Origin: Spirillospora albida
GTDB lineage: Bacteria; Actinomycetota; Actinomycetes; Streptosporangiales; Streptosporangiaceae
Assembly (NCBI RefSeq): GCF_000718255.1
Contig: NZ_JOFJ01000014.1
Location: 62,001 to 126,000, forward strand
Direction: 5' to 3'
DNA: 64,000 nucleotides
A program made the translations under genes and the position numbers. The notes beneath the pieces were generated by a model. That model was not told the DNA's origin and ran no database searches. It saw nothing but the letters and a program-made list of their open reading frames with translations. This document shows positions 8,035-17,700 of the stretch, one piece after another. Within the stretch, counting starts at the first letter, position 1. The number at the start of each line of letters is the position of its first letter.

Positions 8035-8854
8035 CGCTCGCCCTCCCCTCGGGCAGTGCTGAACGGCCCGTCCGGGCCGCCGGACGTCCCCCGGCGCCGG
8101 CGTGCCGCGCCGCCCCGTCCAGGATCGGGGCCGGGCGGGGCGCGGCGTTGACCACGGCGAGCTGGGCCGCGGTGTAGTGGCGGAGCCGGGCCAGGCCCCG
8201 GGGGCCGAGCCGGTGGCATATCCAGTCCCAGTGCAGGGCGACGGCGTCGCCGGGCAGGGCGCGCACGCCGGGTCCCTGCCGCACCCGCTCGGTCCGGGGA
8301 CCGCCGAGCGCCAGCCCGATCCCGTTCCATTCCAGGGCCCGGGAGCGGACGGTCGCGGTCGCGCCGTCCACGGCCGTCACCCGTCCCCATCTGATGCGGC
8401 AGCGGTCGAGGACCCGCAGCGGCTCCCCCTCGAACCCGGCGCGCAGGAGCCCGACCCACGGGTACACGCCGAACACGTGGAAGTTGTGGTGGGGGCGGCC
8501 CCCGGCCATGGCCAGGGCCGCCAGGTCGGTCCAGTGCCGGCCGGCGCGGGCCCGGAACCTGTCCTCCAGGTGGGCGGCCAGCAGCGCGGGCCGCACCCGC
8601 TCCAGGGGTCGGCCGCCGATCCAGTAGGCGCCGACCACCCGGGCGTCCAGCGGGTCGCCGATGCGCGACGCCGCCGCGATGAGCCGCAGGTACGGCCAGG
8701 CCCCGGAGAATCCGGCGGCGAGCTCCACGAGCCCCCGGTCGCAGACCCCCGCCTCGGCGTAGTCGCCGACCGCGCCGCTGTCGGCGGGACCGCAGTACCC
8801 GAGCCGGTTCGGCGGGAAGGCGAACCGGGCGAACAGCACCGGCCCGGGGATCAT
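8024..8854 (-). CDS. DUF6390-like hydrogenase-linked protein
   Basis: A 276-residue protein of unknown function, starting MIPGPVLFARFAFPPNRLGYCGPADS. Notable conserved-looking blocks are LGYCGPADSGAVGDYA, FSGAWPYLRLIAAASRIGDPLDARVVGAYWIGG, PHHNFHVFGVYPWVGLLR and DAVALHWDWICHRLGP. I associate these with DUF6390, a family I know chiefly from actinobacterial hydrogenase operons. There is no signal peptide or TM segment. It is coupled by ATGA to the EamA gene and overlaps the cyclic-nucleotide gene. A role in hydrogenase assembly or in sensing is inference from context. Confidence 0.72.
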   Translation of the reverse strand: MIPGPVLFARFAFPPNRLGYCGPADSGAVGDYAEAGVCDRGLVELAAGFSGAWPYLRLIAAASRIGDPLDARVVGAYWIGGRPLERVRPALLAAHLEDRFRARAGRHWTDLAALAMAGGRPHHNFHVFGVYPWVGLLRAGFEGEPLRVLDRCRIRWGRVTAVDGATATVRSRALEWNGIGLALGGPRTERVRQGPGVRALPGDAVALHWDWICHRLGPRGLARLRHYTAAQLAVVNAAPRPAPILDGAARHAGAGGRPAARTGRSALPEGRASGVR

Positions 8855-9777
8855 GCCGCCGCCTCGTCCGGAGGTGTCCTTCTCCGCGCCGTCCCGGCCA
8901 GCACGACCAGCACCGCGCCGGTCAGGAGCATGGCCAGGCCGCCGGTCTCGGTGGCGGAGGGCGCGAGTCCCGTGTCGGCCGCCGCCAGGGCGGCCGTCAC
9001 CAGTGCCGCGACGCTCAGCACCGCGGTCACGTCCACGGCCGGGGCGAGCGAGAGGGCCGAGTACCAGCAGGCGACGTATCCCGCGAGGACCAGCCCGGTC
9101 GCCGCCGCCCACGTCCACGCCTCGGCGTCCAGTCCCGCCAGCGTCGACCAGCGGCCGCTGACGGCCGCCCACGCGAGGAGCAGCAGCGACCCGAGCACCA
9201 TCCGGGCGGCGCCGAGCGACACCGGCGGCACCTCCCCGAGCAGCCGCTTCACCACGATCACCTCGACCGCCCAGAGCAGTGTCGCCGCGAGGATCAAGGT
9301 CTCGCCCGTCCCGATCCGGAGGCCCGCGAGCCCCCCGTCGGCGACCGCCTGGCCCGCCACCAGCAGGGCGACGGCGGCGACGTGCGGCGCGCCGAGCCGC
9401 TCGCCCAGCAGGGGCACGGCGAGCAGGGCCACCCAGATCACCAGGGTCTTCTGCAGGAACGCCGCGTGCGTGGACGACTCCCGCGCCAGTCCCTCGAAGA
9501 AGAGGACGAAGGGGACGCTCCCGCCGATCACCCCGACGGCGGCGGTGGCGGCGAGCACGCCGGGGCTGCGCGGCAGCCGGGCCCCGCGTCCTGCCTGGCC
9601 GCGCGGCAGGGCGAGCGCCACCGGGATCAGGACCACGGCCGCGACGAGGTTCTTCGCGGTGGTGTAGACGGTGGCCTCCCCCACCGCCCGCACGCCCTTC
9701 GCGTTCAGGAAGACCGCCACCCCGCTGATCACGGCCGTGACGACGGCGATGCCGATTCCGCGCGCCCAGGGGGTCAT
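8851..9777 (-). CDS. EamA/DMT-family transporter embedded in the hydrogenase operon
   Basis: A 308-residue membrane protein with about ten hydrophobic helices in two EamA repeats (first GIGIAVVTAVISGVAVFLNAKGV, second GETLILAATLLWAVEVIVVKRLLG). Family members move small metabolites or ions. The ATG at 9777 overlaps the HypC-like stop (ATGA) and its own stop overlaps the DUF6390 start, so it is translationally coupled in the operon. That suggests a function linked to hydrogenase (for example metal or metabolite supply), which is not proven by the sequence. Confidence 0.85.
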   Translation of the reverse strand: MTPWARGIGIAVVTAVISGVAVFLNAKGVRAVGEATVYTTAKNLVAAVVLIPVALALPRGQAGRGARLPRSPGVLAATAAVGVIGGSVPFVLFFEGLARESSTHAAFLQKTLVIWVALLAVPLLGERLGAPHVAAVALLVAGQAVADGGLAGLRIGTGETLILAATLLWAVEVIVVKRLLGEVPPVSLGAARMVLGSLLLLAWAAVSGRWSTLAGLDAEAWTWAAATGLVLAGYVACWYSALSLAPAVDVTAVLSVAALVTAALAAADTGLAPSATETGGLAMLLTGAVLVVLAGTARRRTPPDEAAA

Positions 9778-10010
9778 GGCAGCCGCCCGTCCGCTTCCCG
9801 CCGCCACCGCAGGTGTTCCGCGGCCTCGTCCTCGCCGAGCCTGCGGACCGCGATGCCGCTGTGCGCGGCCAGCCAGTCGCCGGGCGCCAAGGGGACGCCC
9901 TCCGCGTCCAGGACGACCAGGGAGACCGACCTCTCGATCCCCTCGAATACCGCGACGGCGGTACCGTCCCCGCTCAGGGCCGAAACCCGACCGATCTGTT
10001 CGAGGCACAC
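9774..10010 (-). CDS. HypC/HupF-family hydrogenase assembly chaperone (first gene of the operon)
   Basis: A 78-residue protein. Taking GTG 10010 as start gives an N-terminus M-C-L-E-Q-I-G-R-V, the HypC hallmark with Cys at position 2 followed by an OB-fold (VAVFEGIERSVSLVVLDAEGVPLAPGDWLAAHSGIAV). GAGGGGG lies eight bases upstream. A longer reading from 10091 would bury the essential Cys2 and is rejected. HypC proteins carry the Fe(CN)2CO moiety and chaperone the large subunit. HypA, B, D, E and F are not in this window. Confidence 0.78.
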   Translation of the reverse strand: MCLEQIGRVSALSGDGTAVAVFEGIERSVSLVVLDAEGVPLAPGDWLAAHSGIAVRRLGEDEAAEHLRWRREADGRLP

Positions 10011-10072
10011 CCGTGCCACCCCCTCGCCGTGGGGTCTCATTCCATGGCATCGCATTCCGTACCCACGACCAA

Positions 10073-10086
10073 GGGTCAAAAGTCCC
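10073..10086. promoter_or_regulatory. DosR/DevR-type box upstream of the hydrogenase operon
   Basis: GGGTC-AAAA-GTCCC (minus strand GGGAC-TTTT-GACCC) matches the GGGAC-N4-GTCCC core of the mycobacterial DosR box with one substitution. It lies 63 bp upstream of the HypC-like GTG. The homologous M. smegmatis Hyd3 operon is DosR-dependent. Confidence 0.65.
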
Positions 10087-10130
10087 CCCATTCCCGGCGC
10101 GGTTCGGTCAGGGCGGAACGCGCGCCCCAG

Positions 10131-10460
10131 TCACCGCGGGGCGGGCTGCTCCCGCCGCGCGACGAGCACGCCGCCGCCGCGCACGACCTCCAGGACGATC
10201 AGTACGACGGCCTGGACGATGACCACCGTCGTGACCGCGGCGGCAACGCCGCCGCGCGCGGCGAGGGTGGCCGAGCCCAGGTTGTAGGTCGCGTGCCAGC
10301 AGGCCACGGCCAGCACGCTCCCGGTGCGGTCGTAGAGCCACGCGAGGACGACCGCGCCGCTGAACATGCCGATCAGGAACCCGACGAGGGTCGCCGGGCC
10401 GAAGCCCCGGAACGACTCCAGCAGCCAGAACAGCGGAAGGTGCAGCGGCCGAAGGGCCCC
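10131..10460 (-). pseudogene. CPBP-family (ABI/CAAX) intramembrane protease, C-terminal remnant
   Basis: The readable frame ends with a typical CPBP C-terminal half: LHLPLFWLLESFRGFGP, then TLVGFLIGMFSGAVVLAWLY, DRTGSVLAVACWHATYN (the H-x3-N motif) and a final TM helix (VIVQAVVLIVLEVV). The N-terminal half with the catalytic EExxR motif is absent. Only about 80 bases separate the recognisable start from the stop of the USP gene, and no start codon or ribosome site is visible. This is a 5'-truncated gene, probably once the third member of the DUF1918-USP operon. Confidence 0.72.
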
Positions 10461-10540
10461 CGGGCTCGGGACGGCGGTCCTCGGCGCGAGCCGCCCCGGC
10501 CGTCCGCGGCCCCCGGGGGCGATATGGCGGCGCCCCCTCC

Positions 10541-11392
10541 TCAGCCCGGGTCCGGGACGACCGCGACGGGGCACCGCGCGTGGTGGACCGTGCCGTGCCC
10601 GACGGACCAGAACCGGGGCATGACCCGGCTGTGCGGATGCTCGCCGACGACGACCAGGCAGGCGTTGCGCGAGGCGTTCACCAGCGCGGTCACCGGATGC
10701 TCCAGCACCACCTCGTCGACCGCGTCGACGCCGGGGTGGTGGTCGCGCAGCGGCGCGTACGCCGCGGCGACGCGCGAGCGCAGCTCCGCCTCCATCGTCT
10801 CCACGTCCGGGGTGGCCCCGACCTCGGCGGCGGTCGGGTAGACCTGCCAGGCGTGCACGATCCGGAGGCGGGCCCCGCGGACGGACGCGGTCTCGAACGC
10901 GTACCGCAGGGAGTTCCCGGGGTTCCGGTCCAGGTCCAGCCCGACGACGACCTCGCCCCGATCGTCGGTCTCCCCCCGCACGATGACGACCGGGATCTCG
11001 GAGTGGGCGACCGCCTTCAGGCCGGTGGAGCCCAGCAGCAGGTCCGCGAATCCGCCGTGCCCTCGGCTGCCCAGCACGAGCTCGAACGCGCCCTCCGACT
11101 GTTTCCGCAGGGCGGCGGCGGTGTCCTCGGTGGCGAGGGCGGTGGTGGTTTCCAGTGCGGGGTGGCGCGTCCGGACGCGACGCTCCGCGTCCTCGAGGAC
11201 CCTGAGGCCCGCACGGCGGACACGCTCCCCCGCGTCGGGCGGCGCGAGGCGCGGGACCTTGAGCGGCCACCCCTCCACGGCGTGGACGATGTGCAGGCGC
11301 CCGCCGCGCCGCACGGCCTCGCCGGCGGCCCAGTCGACGGCGAGGTCCGCGCAGTCGGATCCGTCGGTTCCGACCACGATCAGATCGGGCAT
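10541..11392 (-). CDS. Tandem universal stress protein (Rv2005c/Rv1996-like)
   Basis: 283 residues with two UspA domains: MPDLIVVGTDGSDCADLAVDW opens the first, which closes with LVLGSRGHGGFADLLLGSTGLKAVAHSEIPVVIV (ATP-binding G-x2-G-x9-G-S pattern). The second runs VVVGLDLDRNPGNSLRYAF to CLVVVGEHPHSRV...HHARCPVAVV and has a weaker glycine signature. Tandem USPs of this kind are hallmark members of the DosR dormancy regulon. It lies downstream of DUF1918 on the same strand, with DosR-type boxes at 11721-11787. Confidence 0.9.
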   Translation of the reverse strand: MPDLIVVGTDGSDCADLAVDWAAGEAVRRGGRLHIVHAVEGWPLKVPRLAPPDAGERVRRAGLRVLEDAERRVRTRHPALETTTALATEDTAAALRKQSEGAFELVLGSRGHGGFADLLLGSTGLKAVAHSEIPVVIVRGETDDRGEVVVGLDLDRNPGNSLRYAFETASVRGARLRIVHAWQVYPTAAEVGATPDVETMEAELRSRVAAAYAPLRDHHPGVDAVDEVVLEHPVTALVNASRNACLVVVGEHPHSRVMPRFWSVGHGTVHHARCPVAVVPDPG

Positions 11393-11454
11393 GATGCCTC
11401 CTCACTGGTCCGCCCGCGGCGGGGCGCCGGGCGATGGTCTCGTCGCCGTCCGGG

Positions 11455-11655
11455 TCAGTGGGACCTGGACTCCCGGTGCCGTTCGATCACGGCGTCCGCG
11501 GCGGGGAAGAAGGTGCTGCTGTGCCCGTCGTCCCACTCGACCACGTACGGTGGCTCGCCGTCGCCGCCGTGCACCTCGACGATCAGTGCCTTGCGGTCGG
11601 GCTCCCCCACGTGGTGCCCTCGGACGATCACCCAGTCGCCCACGTTCGCCTTCAT
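11455..11655 (-). CDS. DUF1918-domain protein
   Basis: A 66-residue single-domain protein starting MKANVGDWVIVRGHHVGEPDRKALI and continuing with GEPPYVVEWDDGHSSTFFPAADAVI, the SH3-like DUF1918 fold common in actinomycetes, often beside USP genes. Function unknown. ATG 11655 follows GAGGAGGGGCC. It probably heads an operon with the USP gene 62 bp downstream. Confidence 0.9.
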   Translation of the reverse strand: MKANVGDWVIVRGHHVGEPDRKALIVEVHGGDGEPPYVVEWDDGHSSTFFPAADAVIERHRESRSH

Positions 11656-11720
11656 GGCCCCTCCTCGAGGTCCGTGTCGCCGCCACCTTCGACTGTGCGC
11701 CCGGTGGAAAGAGCGCGTCA

Positions 11721-11787
11721 GGGTCGAAGGTCCCCGGAACTCCGGCGACCATGCCGAAGGTCCCGTCCGGACCGGGGCTTGCGCCCC
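11721..11787. promoter_or_regulatory. Cluster of DosR-type palindromes between DUF1918 and the P-type ATPase
   Basis: Three sites of the form GGGnC-N4-GnCCC or a half site: GGGTC-GAAG-GTCCC (11721-11734), GCC-GAAG-GTCCC (11753-11764, left arm incomplete) and GGGGC-TTGC-GCCCC (11774-11787). They lie between divergent genes of dormancy-type function and could serve both. Confidence 0.6.
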
Positions 11788-11822
11788 TACGTACGCCCCG
11801 GGGACGGGAAGAGGCTGGTCCC

Positions 11823-14438
11823 ATGGCCACGATGACGACGACGCCGCCCGCCCGTCGGGGGCTGACGTCGGACGAGGCCGCCGCCAGGCTGCGGCGGGAC
11901 GGGCCGAACGCGCTGCCCGCCGAGCGGCCTCCCTCTCCCCTGGTGTCGCTGGCCAGGCAGATGGTGCACTTCTTCGCGCTGCTGCTGTGGGCGGCGGCCG
12001 GGCTGGCCTATGTGGGCGGTATGCCGCAGCTCGCGGTGGCCATCGCCGTCGTCGTTGTTCTCAACGGCGTCTTCGCGTTCGCCCAGGAGTACCGCGCCGA
12101 GCGGGCGGGCCGGCGCCTGCGCGAGCTGCTGCCGGCGCGGGTGGCCGTCCGCCGGGACGGGCACCGCACGGTGATCGACACCATGGGCCTCGTCGCGGGG
12201 GACGTCGTCCTGCTGGAGGCGGGCGACCGGGTCTCCGCCGACCTCGAGCTCCTGGAGGCGCACTCCCTGGCGGTCGACGAATCGATGCTCACGGGCGAGA
12301 GCGTGCCGGTGCGGCCCGAGACCGGCGCTCCCGTGCACGCGGGGACGTTCGTGACCGAGGGCGAGGGCGAGGCCCGCGTGGCCGCGACGGGGAGCCGGAC
12401 CCGGCTGGCGGGCATCGCCGCCCTGACCCGTTCCGCGCGCAGGCGCCCGAGCCCGCTGGCGCTCCAGCTGCACCGGGTCGTGCTGACCGTCGCGGTGATC
12501 GCGGTCGCGGTCGGCGCGACGTTCTTCGGCGCCGCCGTGCTGATCGGGCTGGAGCCCGGCACGGGGTTCCTGCTGGCCGTGGGCGTGACCGTCGCGCTGG
12601 TGCCGGAGGGGCTGCTGCCGACCGTGACGCTGTCCCTGGCCCGCGCCGCGCAGCGGATGGCCGGACGCAACGCGCTCGTCCGGCGGCTGGAGGCGGTGGA
12701 GACCCTGGGCTCCACCACGTTCATCTGCACCGACAAGACCGGCACGCTGACGCGCAACGAGATGACGGCCGTGCGGATCTGGACGCCGTCGGGGACGGTG
12801 ACCGCGGAGGGCAGCGGGTACTCCGCCGAAGGCCGGCTGGCCGGCGGGCCCGACGCCGTCGACGCGGTCCGCAGGCTCGCCGTCAGCGCCTACCGCTGCT
12901 CCACCGGGCGGGCCCGGCTCCAGGACGGCCACTGGCGGGCGGTCGGCGACCCGATGGAGGCGGCCCTGCACACCCTCGCGCTCCGGGCCGGAGCCGATCT
13001 GCCCGACGAGGCCGAAGAGCGCCGCTACCCCTTCGACCCGCAGCGCCGCAGGTCGTCCTCCCTCACCGGCAGCGGACTCCACGTCAAGGGCGCCCCCGAC
13101 GCGGTTTTGCCGCGCTGCGCGCCCGTGCCCGGCGCCGAGGACGCCCTCGCCGCCATGACCGGGCGGGGCCTGCGCGTCCTCGCGGTCGCCGTCCGCCGGC
13201 CCGAGGACCTGCCGGACGACCTGCCCGCCGACGCCGACGGGGCGGAGCGCGAGCTGACGCTGCTGGGGCTGGTCGGGCTGGAGGACCCACCCCGGGACGA
13301 CGTCGCCGGCGCCATCGCGTCCTGCCACCGGGCGGGCATCCGGCTCGCCATGATCACCGGAGACCATCCGGCGACGGCCCGCGCCATCGCCGCCGAGGTC
13401 GGGCTGGCGGGCCCGGACGCCCTGGTGGTGACGGGCGCCGAGCTGCCGGACGACGAGGTCGAGCTGGGACGCCTGCTGGACCGCGACGGCGTCGTCGTCG
13501 CCCGCGTCACCCCCGAGGACAAGCTCCGGATCGCCAAGGCCCTGCAGGCACGCGGGCACGTGGTGGCGATGACCGGCGACGGCGTCAACGACGGCCCGGC
13601 GCTGCGGCAGGCCGACATCGGGGTGGCGATGGGCGCGTCCGGCACCGACGTCGCCCGCGAGGCCGCGGACCTGGTCCTGCTGGACGACCACTTCGCCACG
13701 ATCGTCGGCGCCGTGGAGCTCGGCCGGGCGACCTTCTCCAACATCCGCCGCTTCCTGACCTACCACCTCACCGACAACGTCGCCGAGCTGGTGCCGTTCG
13801 TGGCGTGGGCGGCGACCGGCGGGCAGCTCCCCCTCGCGCTCGGCGTGCTGCAGATCCTCGCGCTGGACATCGGCACCGACATCCTGCCCGCTCTCGCGCT
13901 GGGGGCCGAACCCGCCGGGCCGCGCACGATGGAGGGCCGCGCCCGCAGGGACCGCTTGATCGACCGCGGCGTGCTCGGCCGGGCCTTCGGCGTCCTCGGT
14001 CCCGTCGAGGCGGCCGTGACCATGGCCGCGTTCGCCGCCGTCCTGCTCGCCGGGGGCTGGAGCTGGGGCGAGACGCCCTCCGCCGGCCTGCTGTTCACCG
14101 CGTCCGGCACCGCGTTCGCCACCGTGATGCTCGGGCAGATGGCCGCCGCGTTCTCCTGCCGCAGCGAGTCGCGGTGGGCCGGGCGCCTCGGCTGGAAGGG
14201 CAACCCGCTGCTGCTGGGGGCGGCCGGGATCGACCTGGTGCTGATGTTCGTCTTCCTCGGCGTGCCGCCGGTCGCCGACGTGCTCGGTGGCGGGTTCCCG
14301 TCGCTGCTCGGCTGGCTGGTCGCCCTCGGCGTGATCCCGGCCGTCCTGCTCGCGGACGCCGCCGCCAAGGCCGTCCGGGCCAGGAGGGCCGCGGCCGCCA
14401 CGGCGGGCGGCGCCGCGGAGGTCCTCTCGAACCGGTGA
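11823..14438 (+). CDS. Cation-transporting P-type ATPase (P2 type, PEGLL variant)
   Basis: 871 residues: cation-ATPase N-domain (GLTSDEAAARLRRDGPNALP), actuator motif LTGESVPV, TM4 motif VPEGLLPTVTLSLA, phosphorylation site CTDKTGTLTRNEMT, nucleotide domain, hinge MTGDGVNDGPALRQADIGVAMG and a C-terminal TM block. The PEGLLP form of the TM4 ion-binding motif resembles Na/K-type pumps rather than heavy-metal pumps (no CPx). In M. tuberculosis the related CtpF is DosR-controlled. ATG 11823 has GGGAAGAGG upstream. The transported ion cannot be fixed from the sequence. Confidence 0.9.
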   Translation: MATMTTTPPARRGLTSDEAAARLRRDGPNALPAERPPSPLVSLARQMVHFFALLLWAAAGLAYVGGMPQLAVAIAVVVVLNGVFAFAQEYRAERAGRRLRELLPARVAVRRDGHRTVIDTMGLVAGDVVLLEAGDRVSADLELLEAHSLAVDESMLTGESVPVRPETGAPVHAGTFVTEGEGEARVAATGSRTRLAGIAALTRSARRRPSPLALQLHRVVLTVAVIAVAVGATFFGAAVLIGLEPGTGFLLAVGVTVALVPEGLLPTVTLSLARAAQRMAGRNALVRRLEAVETLGSTTFICTDKTGTLTRNEMTAVRIWTPSGTVTAEGSGYSAEGRLAGGPDAVDAVRRLAVSAYRCSTGRARLQDGHWRAVGDPMEAALHTLALRAGADLPDEAEERRYPFDPQRRRSSSLTGSGLHVKGAPDAVLPRCAPVPGAEDALAAMTGRGLRVLAVAVRRPEDLPDDLPADADGAERELTLLGLVGLEDPPRDDVAGAIASCHRAGIRLAMITGDHPATARAIAAEVGLAGPDALVVTGAELPDDEVELGRLLDRDGVVVARVTPEDKLRIAKALQARGHVVAMTGDGVNDGPALRQADIGVAMGASGTDVAREAADLVLLDDHFATIVGAVELGRATFSNIRRFLTYHLTDNVAELVPFVAWAATGGQLPLALGVLQILALDIGTDILPALALGAEPAGPRTMEGRARRDRLIDRGVLGRAFGVLGPVEAAVTMAAFAAVLLAGGWSWGETPSAGLLFTASGTAFATVMLGQMAAAFSCRSESRWAGRLGWKGNPLLLGAAGIDLVLMFVFLGVPPVADVLGGGFPSLLGWLVALGVIPAVLLADAAAKAVRARRAAAATAGGAAEVLSNR

Positions 14439-14448
14439 GACCCGGCCG

Positions 14449-14673
14449 GTGCCCGGCTCGGCGGTGCGCGGGCTCGCCGAACAGCCACCCGGCGAGGCGG
14501 TCCGCGATCGCGGGCTCACCGCGCCCCCGGGTCCGGACGACGAGGCGCGTCCCGCCGTCCGGCAGGGGCCGCAGGTGGAACGCCCAGATCCCGTCGGTGT
14601 ACGCCTTGGGGCGCGGCCCCCGCGGATCGAACCACCTGCCCGACGGGACCTCCGGCGACCCTCCAGAGGCCAT
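14449..14673 (-). pseudogene. SRPBCC-like (polyketide-cyclase fold) C-terminal fragment
   Basis: The frame reads RGPRPKAYTDGIWAFHLRPL, then PDGGTRLVVRTRGRGEP and RLAGWLFGEPAH. This resembles the last third of actinomycete SRPBCC/START-fold proteins (W-x-F-x-L-x-P-L-x-D-G-x-T-R-L-V-x-R-x-R ... EPAHF). The N-terminal two thirds and the usual ending are missing, and the frame then runs into the 3' end of the P-type ATPase on the other strand. It is best read as a degraded fragment. Confidence 0.45.
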
Positions 14674-14678
14674 CCGCT

Positions 14679-14709
14679 CCGGGCCGGGGGGCGTTCGTCC
14701 CCGGCCCGG
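14679..14709 (-). terminator. Terminator hairpin of the large P-type ATPase
   Basis: CCGGGCCGGGG / CCCCGGCCCGG, 11-bp perfect arms with a 9-nt loop, directly after the stop codon at 14711. There is no U-run. Confidence 0.65.
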
Positions 14710-14710
14710 C

Positions 14711-17700
14711 TCAGGCGGTGGGGGCGGTGGGCTCCTCGCGGACGAGGGACAGGGCGCGCAGGGCGCGGGGCACGGCGAAGGACGCGGCGGCGGCCCCCGC
14801 GGCGGCGGACAGGACCATGGCCCAGGCGGCCGGGCCGAGCGGAGTGCAGCCGAAGAAGCGGCTCACGCCCGGGGTCTCGATGACGGCGGCCAGCAGCAGC
14901 GTCGAGGCGCCGCAGGTGACCAGGACCGCCGGGCTGCGCCACCCGGCCTGGAGGGTCTGCAGGAGCTGCGTGAGGACCAGCGCGGCGAGGCCCATCGTCG
15001 CGGCCCGCCGGCCGCGTCCGGTGAACCGGCCCGCGTGCCAGGCGAGGACGGCGCCCATCGCGGTGACCGCGCCGCGCACCGCGATGGCCTCGTGCAGCGG
15101 GTCGGCCAGCGGGCCGCGGCGCACGGTCGCGCCGCCCGACGGCCCGGTGCCGTCCTCGCGGTCGCCGCCGGGCGGCGCGAGCGCCACCGCCAGCGCGGGC
15201 ATCATGTCGGTGAGGGTGTTGACCAGCAGCAGCTGCCGGGTGGTCAGCGGGGAACGGCCGCCGAGGGCCGTCCCGTAGACGGTGAAGGCGATCTCGCCCG
15301 CGTTGCCGCCGACGAGGATCGACACCGCGTTGCGGACGCTGTCCCACAGGGCCCGGCCCTCCAGCAGCGCCTCCACGATCGCGGGCAGGTCGCCGCCGCG
15401 CAGGACGAGGTCGGCGGCCGACTGGGCGGCGCGCGAGTCGCCCGCCGTGAGCCCGATGCCGACGTCGGCCAGCCGGATCGCGGCGGCGTCGTTGGCGCCG
15501 TCCCCCGTCATCGCGACCGTGCGTCCCGCGCGCTGCAGCGACTGGACGATGCGGACCTTGTGCTCGGGCCCGACCCGGGCGAAGACGGACGTCTCGGCGA
15601 TCCGGGCGGTGCGCTCGGCGTCCGGGAGCCGGTCGAGCTCGGCGCCGGTCAGCACCCGGTCCGGCGCGGGGATGCCGAGGTCGGCGGCGATGGCCTGGGC
15701 GGTCGCCGGATGATCCCCGGTGATCATCGCGACCCGGATGCCGGCCCGGGTGAGCCGGTCGATGGCCCCCGCCGCGGCGGGGCGGGGCGCGTCCGCGATG
15801 CCGATGAAGCCGGTCAGCGCGAGCTCCGCCGACTCCACCAGGTCGCCGAGCCGGTCGCCGTCGGCGATGTCGTCGCGGGAGGGCGACGCCTCCGCGACGG
15901 CCAGCACGCGCAGCCCGTCCTCGGCGAGGCGCCGCAGGGTGCGGCGCGCGTCCCGGCGCCCCGCGTCGGTCAGCGGGCGGGTGCCGTTCCCCGAGACCAC
16001 CCGCGTGCAGCGCTCCAGCACCACCTCGGGGGCGCCCTTGACGGCGAGGCACGGCCGGTCCCCCGCCGTCCCGACCGCCGCCGCGAACCCCCGGCTGGGC
16101 TCGAACGGCGTCTCGTGCAGCAGCGTCCAGTCCGCGTCGTCCCCGGCGGTCTCGCGGGCGGCGGTCAGCACCGCCCGGTCGGTGGCGTGCCGCAGATCGG
16201 CCGCCTCGTCGACCTGCGGGCAGGCGCGCGCCCCGGCGGTGAGGAGCCTGCGGCCCGCGGGCGAGTCCGCCGCCACCTCGGTCTTCGGCCCGCTGAGCCG
16301 GGCGACGCCCAGCCGCCCCTCGGTGAGGGTTCCGGTCTTGTCGAAGCACAGGGTGTCGACCTGGCCCATCGTGCCGAGGGTCCGGGAGCTGCGCACCAGG
16401 ATGTTGCGCCGCGACAGGCGGCGGGCGGCGGCGAGCTGCGCGACGGTCGCGACCAGCGGCAGCCCCTCGGGGACGGCGGCGACGGCCACCGACACCCCGG
16501 ACGACACCGCCTGCCGGATCGAGACGCCGCGGGCGAACGCGAGGGCGGTGACGAGGGCGCCGCTGAGCCCGGTCACCGGCATCGCGACCCGCGTCAGCTC
16601 GTTGAGCCGGACCTGCACTCCGCTCGGCGGCGGCGCCTTGCCCGCCAGCGCGGCGGCCCGTCCGGCCTGGGTGGCGGCGCCGGTCGCGACAACGACCGCG
16701 TGGGCCTGCCCGGCGAGGACGGTGGTGTCCTCGAAGACCATGCAGGTCCGGTCGGCGAGGTCCGCGCCCGGGGTCGCGTCGACGGACTTGGCCACCGGCA
16801 GCGACTCGCCGGTCAGGCTCGCCTCGTCCACCTCGAGGTCGGCCGCCTCCAGCAGCCGGGCGTCGGCGGGCACGACGTCGGACGGGCGGAGCGCGATGAC
16901 GTCGCCGGGCCGCAGGTCGGCGGCCAGCACGGTCTCCCAGATCTCGTCGTCGGCGCCGGTCGACCCGTTGAGCCCGCCCTCGGACGGCTCCGGCGGCGGG
17001 ACCCCGTCCCGCAGCCGCCGGGCGGGCGGCCGCTGCCCGAGCAGCAGCGTGCGCAGCGCCCGCTCGGCGCGCATCCGCTGCACGCCGCTGATGGCGGCGT
17101 TGCCCGCGGTGACGCCGCCGACCAGGGCCGCGTCGACCCCCGAGCCGACGATCGCGGACGCGGCCGCGCCCAGTACGAGAACGGGCGTCAGCGGGTCGCG
17201 CAGCTCGTGCCCGACGGCCGCGCCGACGTCGGCCAGCACCCGGATCGGGCCCGGCGGCGGGCGCCTCGCGGCCGGGGCCTCGGGCTCGCCGGTCCGCAGC
17301 GCGGCGGCGCGGTCGAGGGCGGTGTCGGGGTCCATGGCGTGCCAGGCGACGCGCGGCGCCGGGGCGGGGTCGCGCCGGGCCGCCAGCCGCCGCGCCGACA
17401 CCACCCCGGTGACCAGCGCGATCAGGGCGGCGCTGTGGACGGGGGCGAGGGTGTACGGGGCGGTGCCGCGCCGCCCGTTGACGACGAGCAGCGCGCCGAG
17501 CGACGTGCCGCCGAGCGCCATCCGCACGGACCGCCGGCTCGCCTCCCTGGCCGGGCCGAGCGCGCCGAGGATCCGCCACAGGTGCCCGAGTCCCGGCCCG
17601 CACACCAGGTCCGCGCCCCAGCAGGCGGACGGGCCGTGCCCCAGCACCGCGACGCCGACGTCGGCGGCCAGCGCCGCCTCGGTGTCGGCGGTGGTGGCCA

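Noticed and set aside
11454..11480. GGGACCTGGACTCCC near the end of the DUF1918 gene, resembling a DosR box.
   Set aside because: The arms do not fit GGGAC-N4-GTCCC spacing and the site is inside a coding region.
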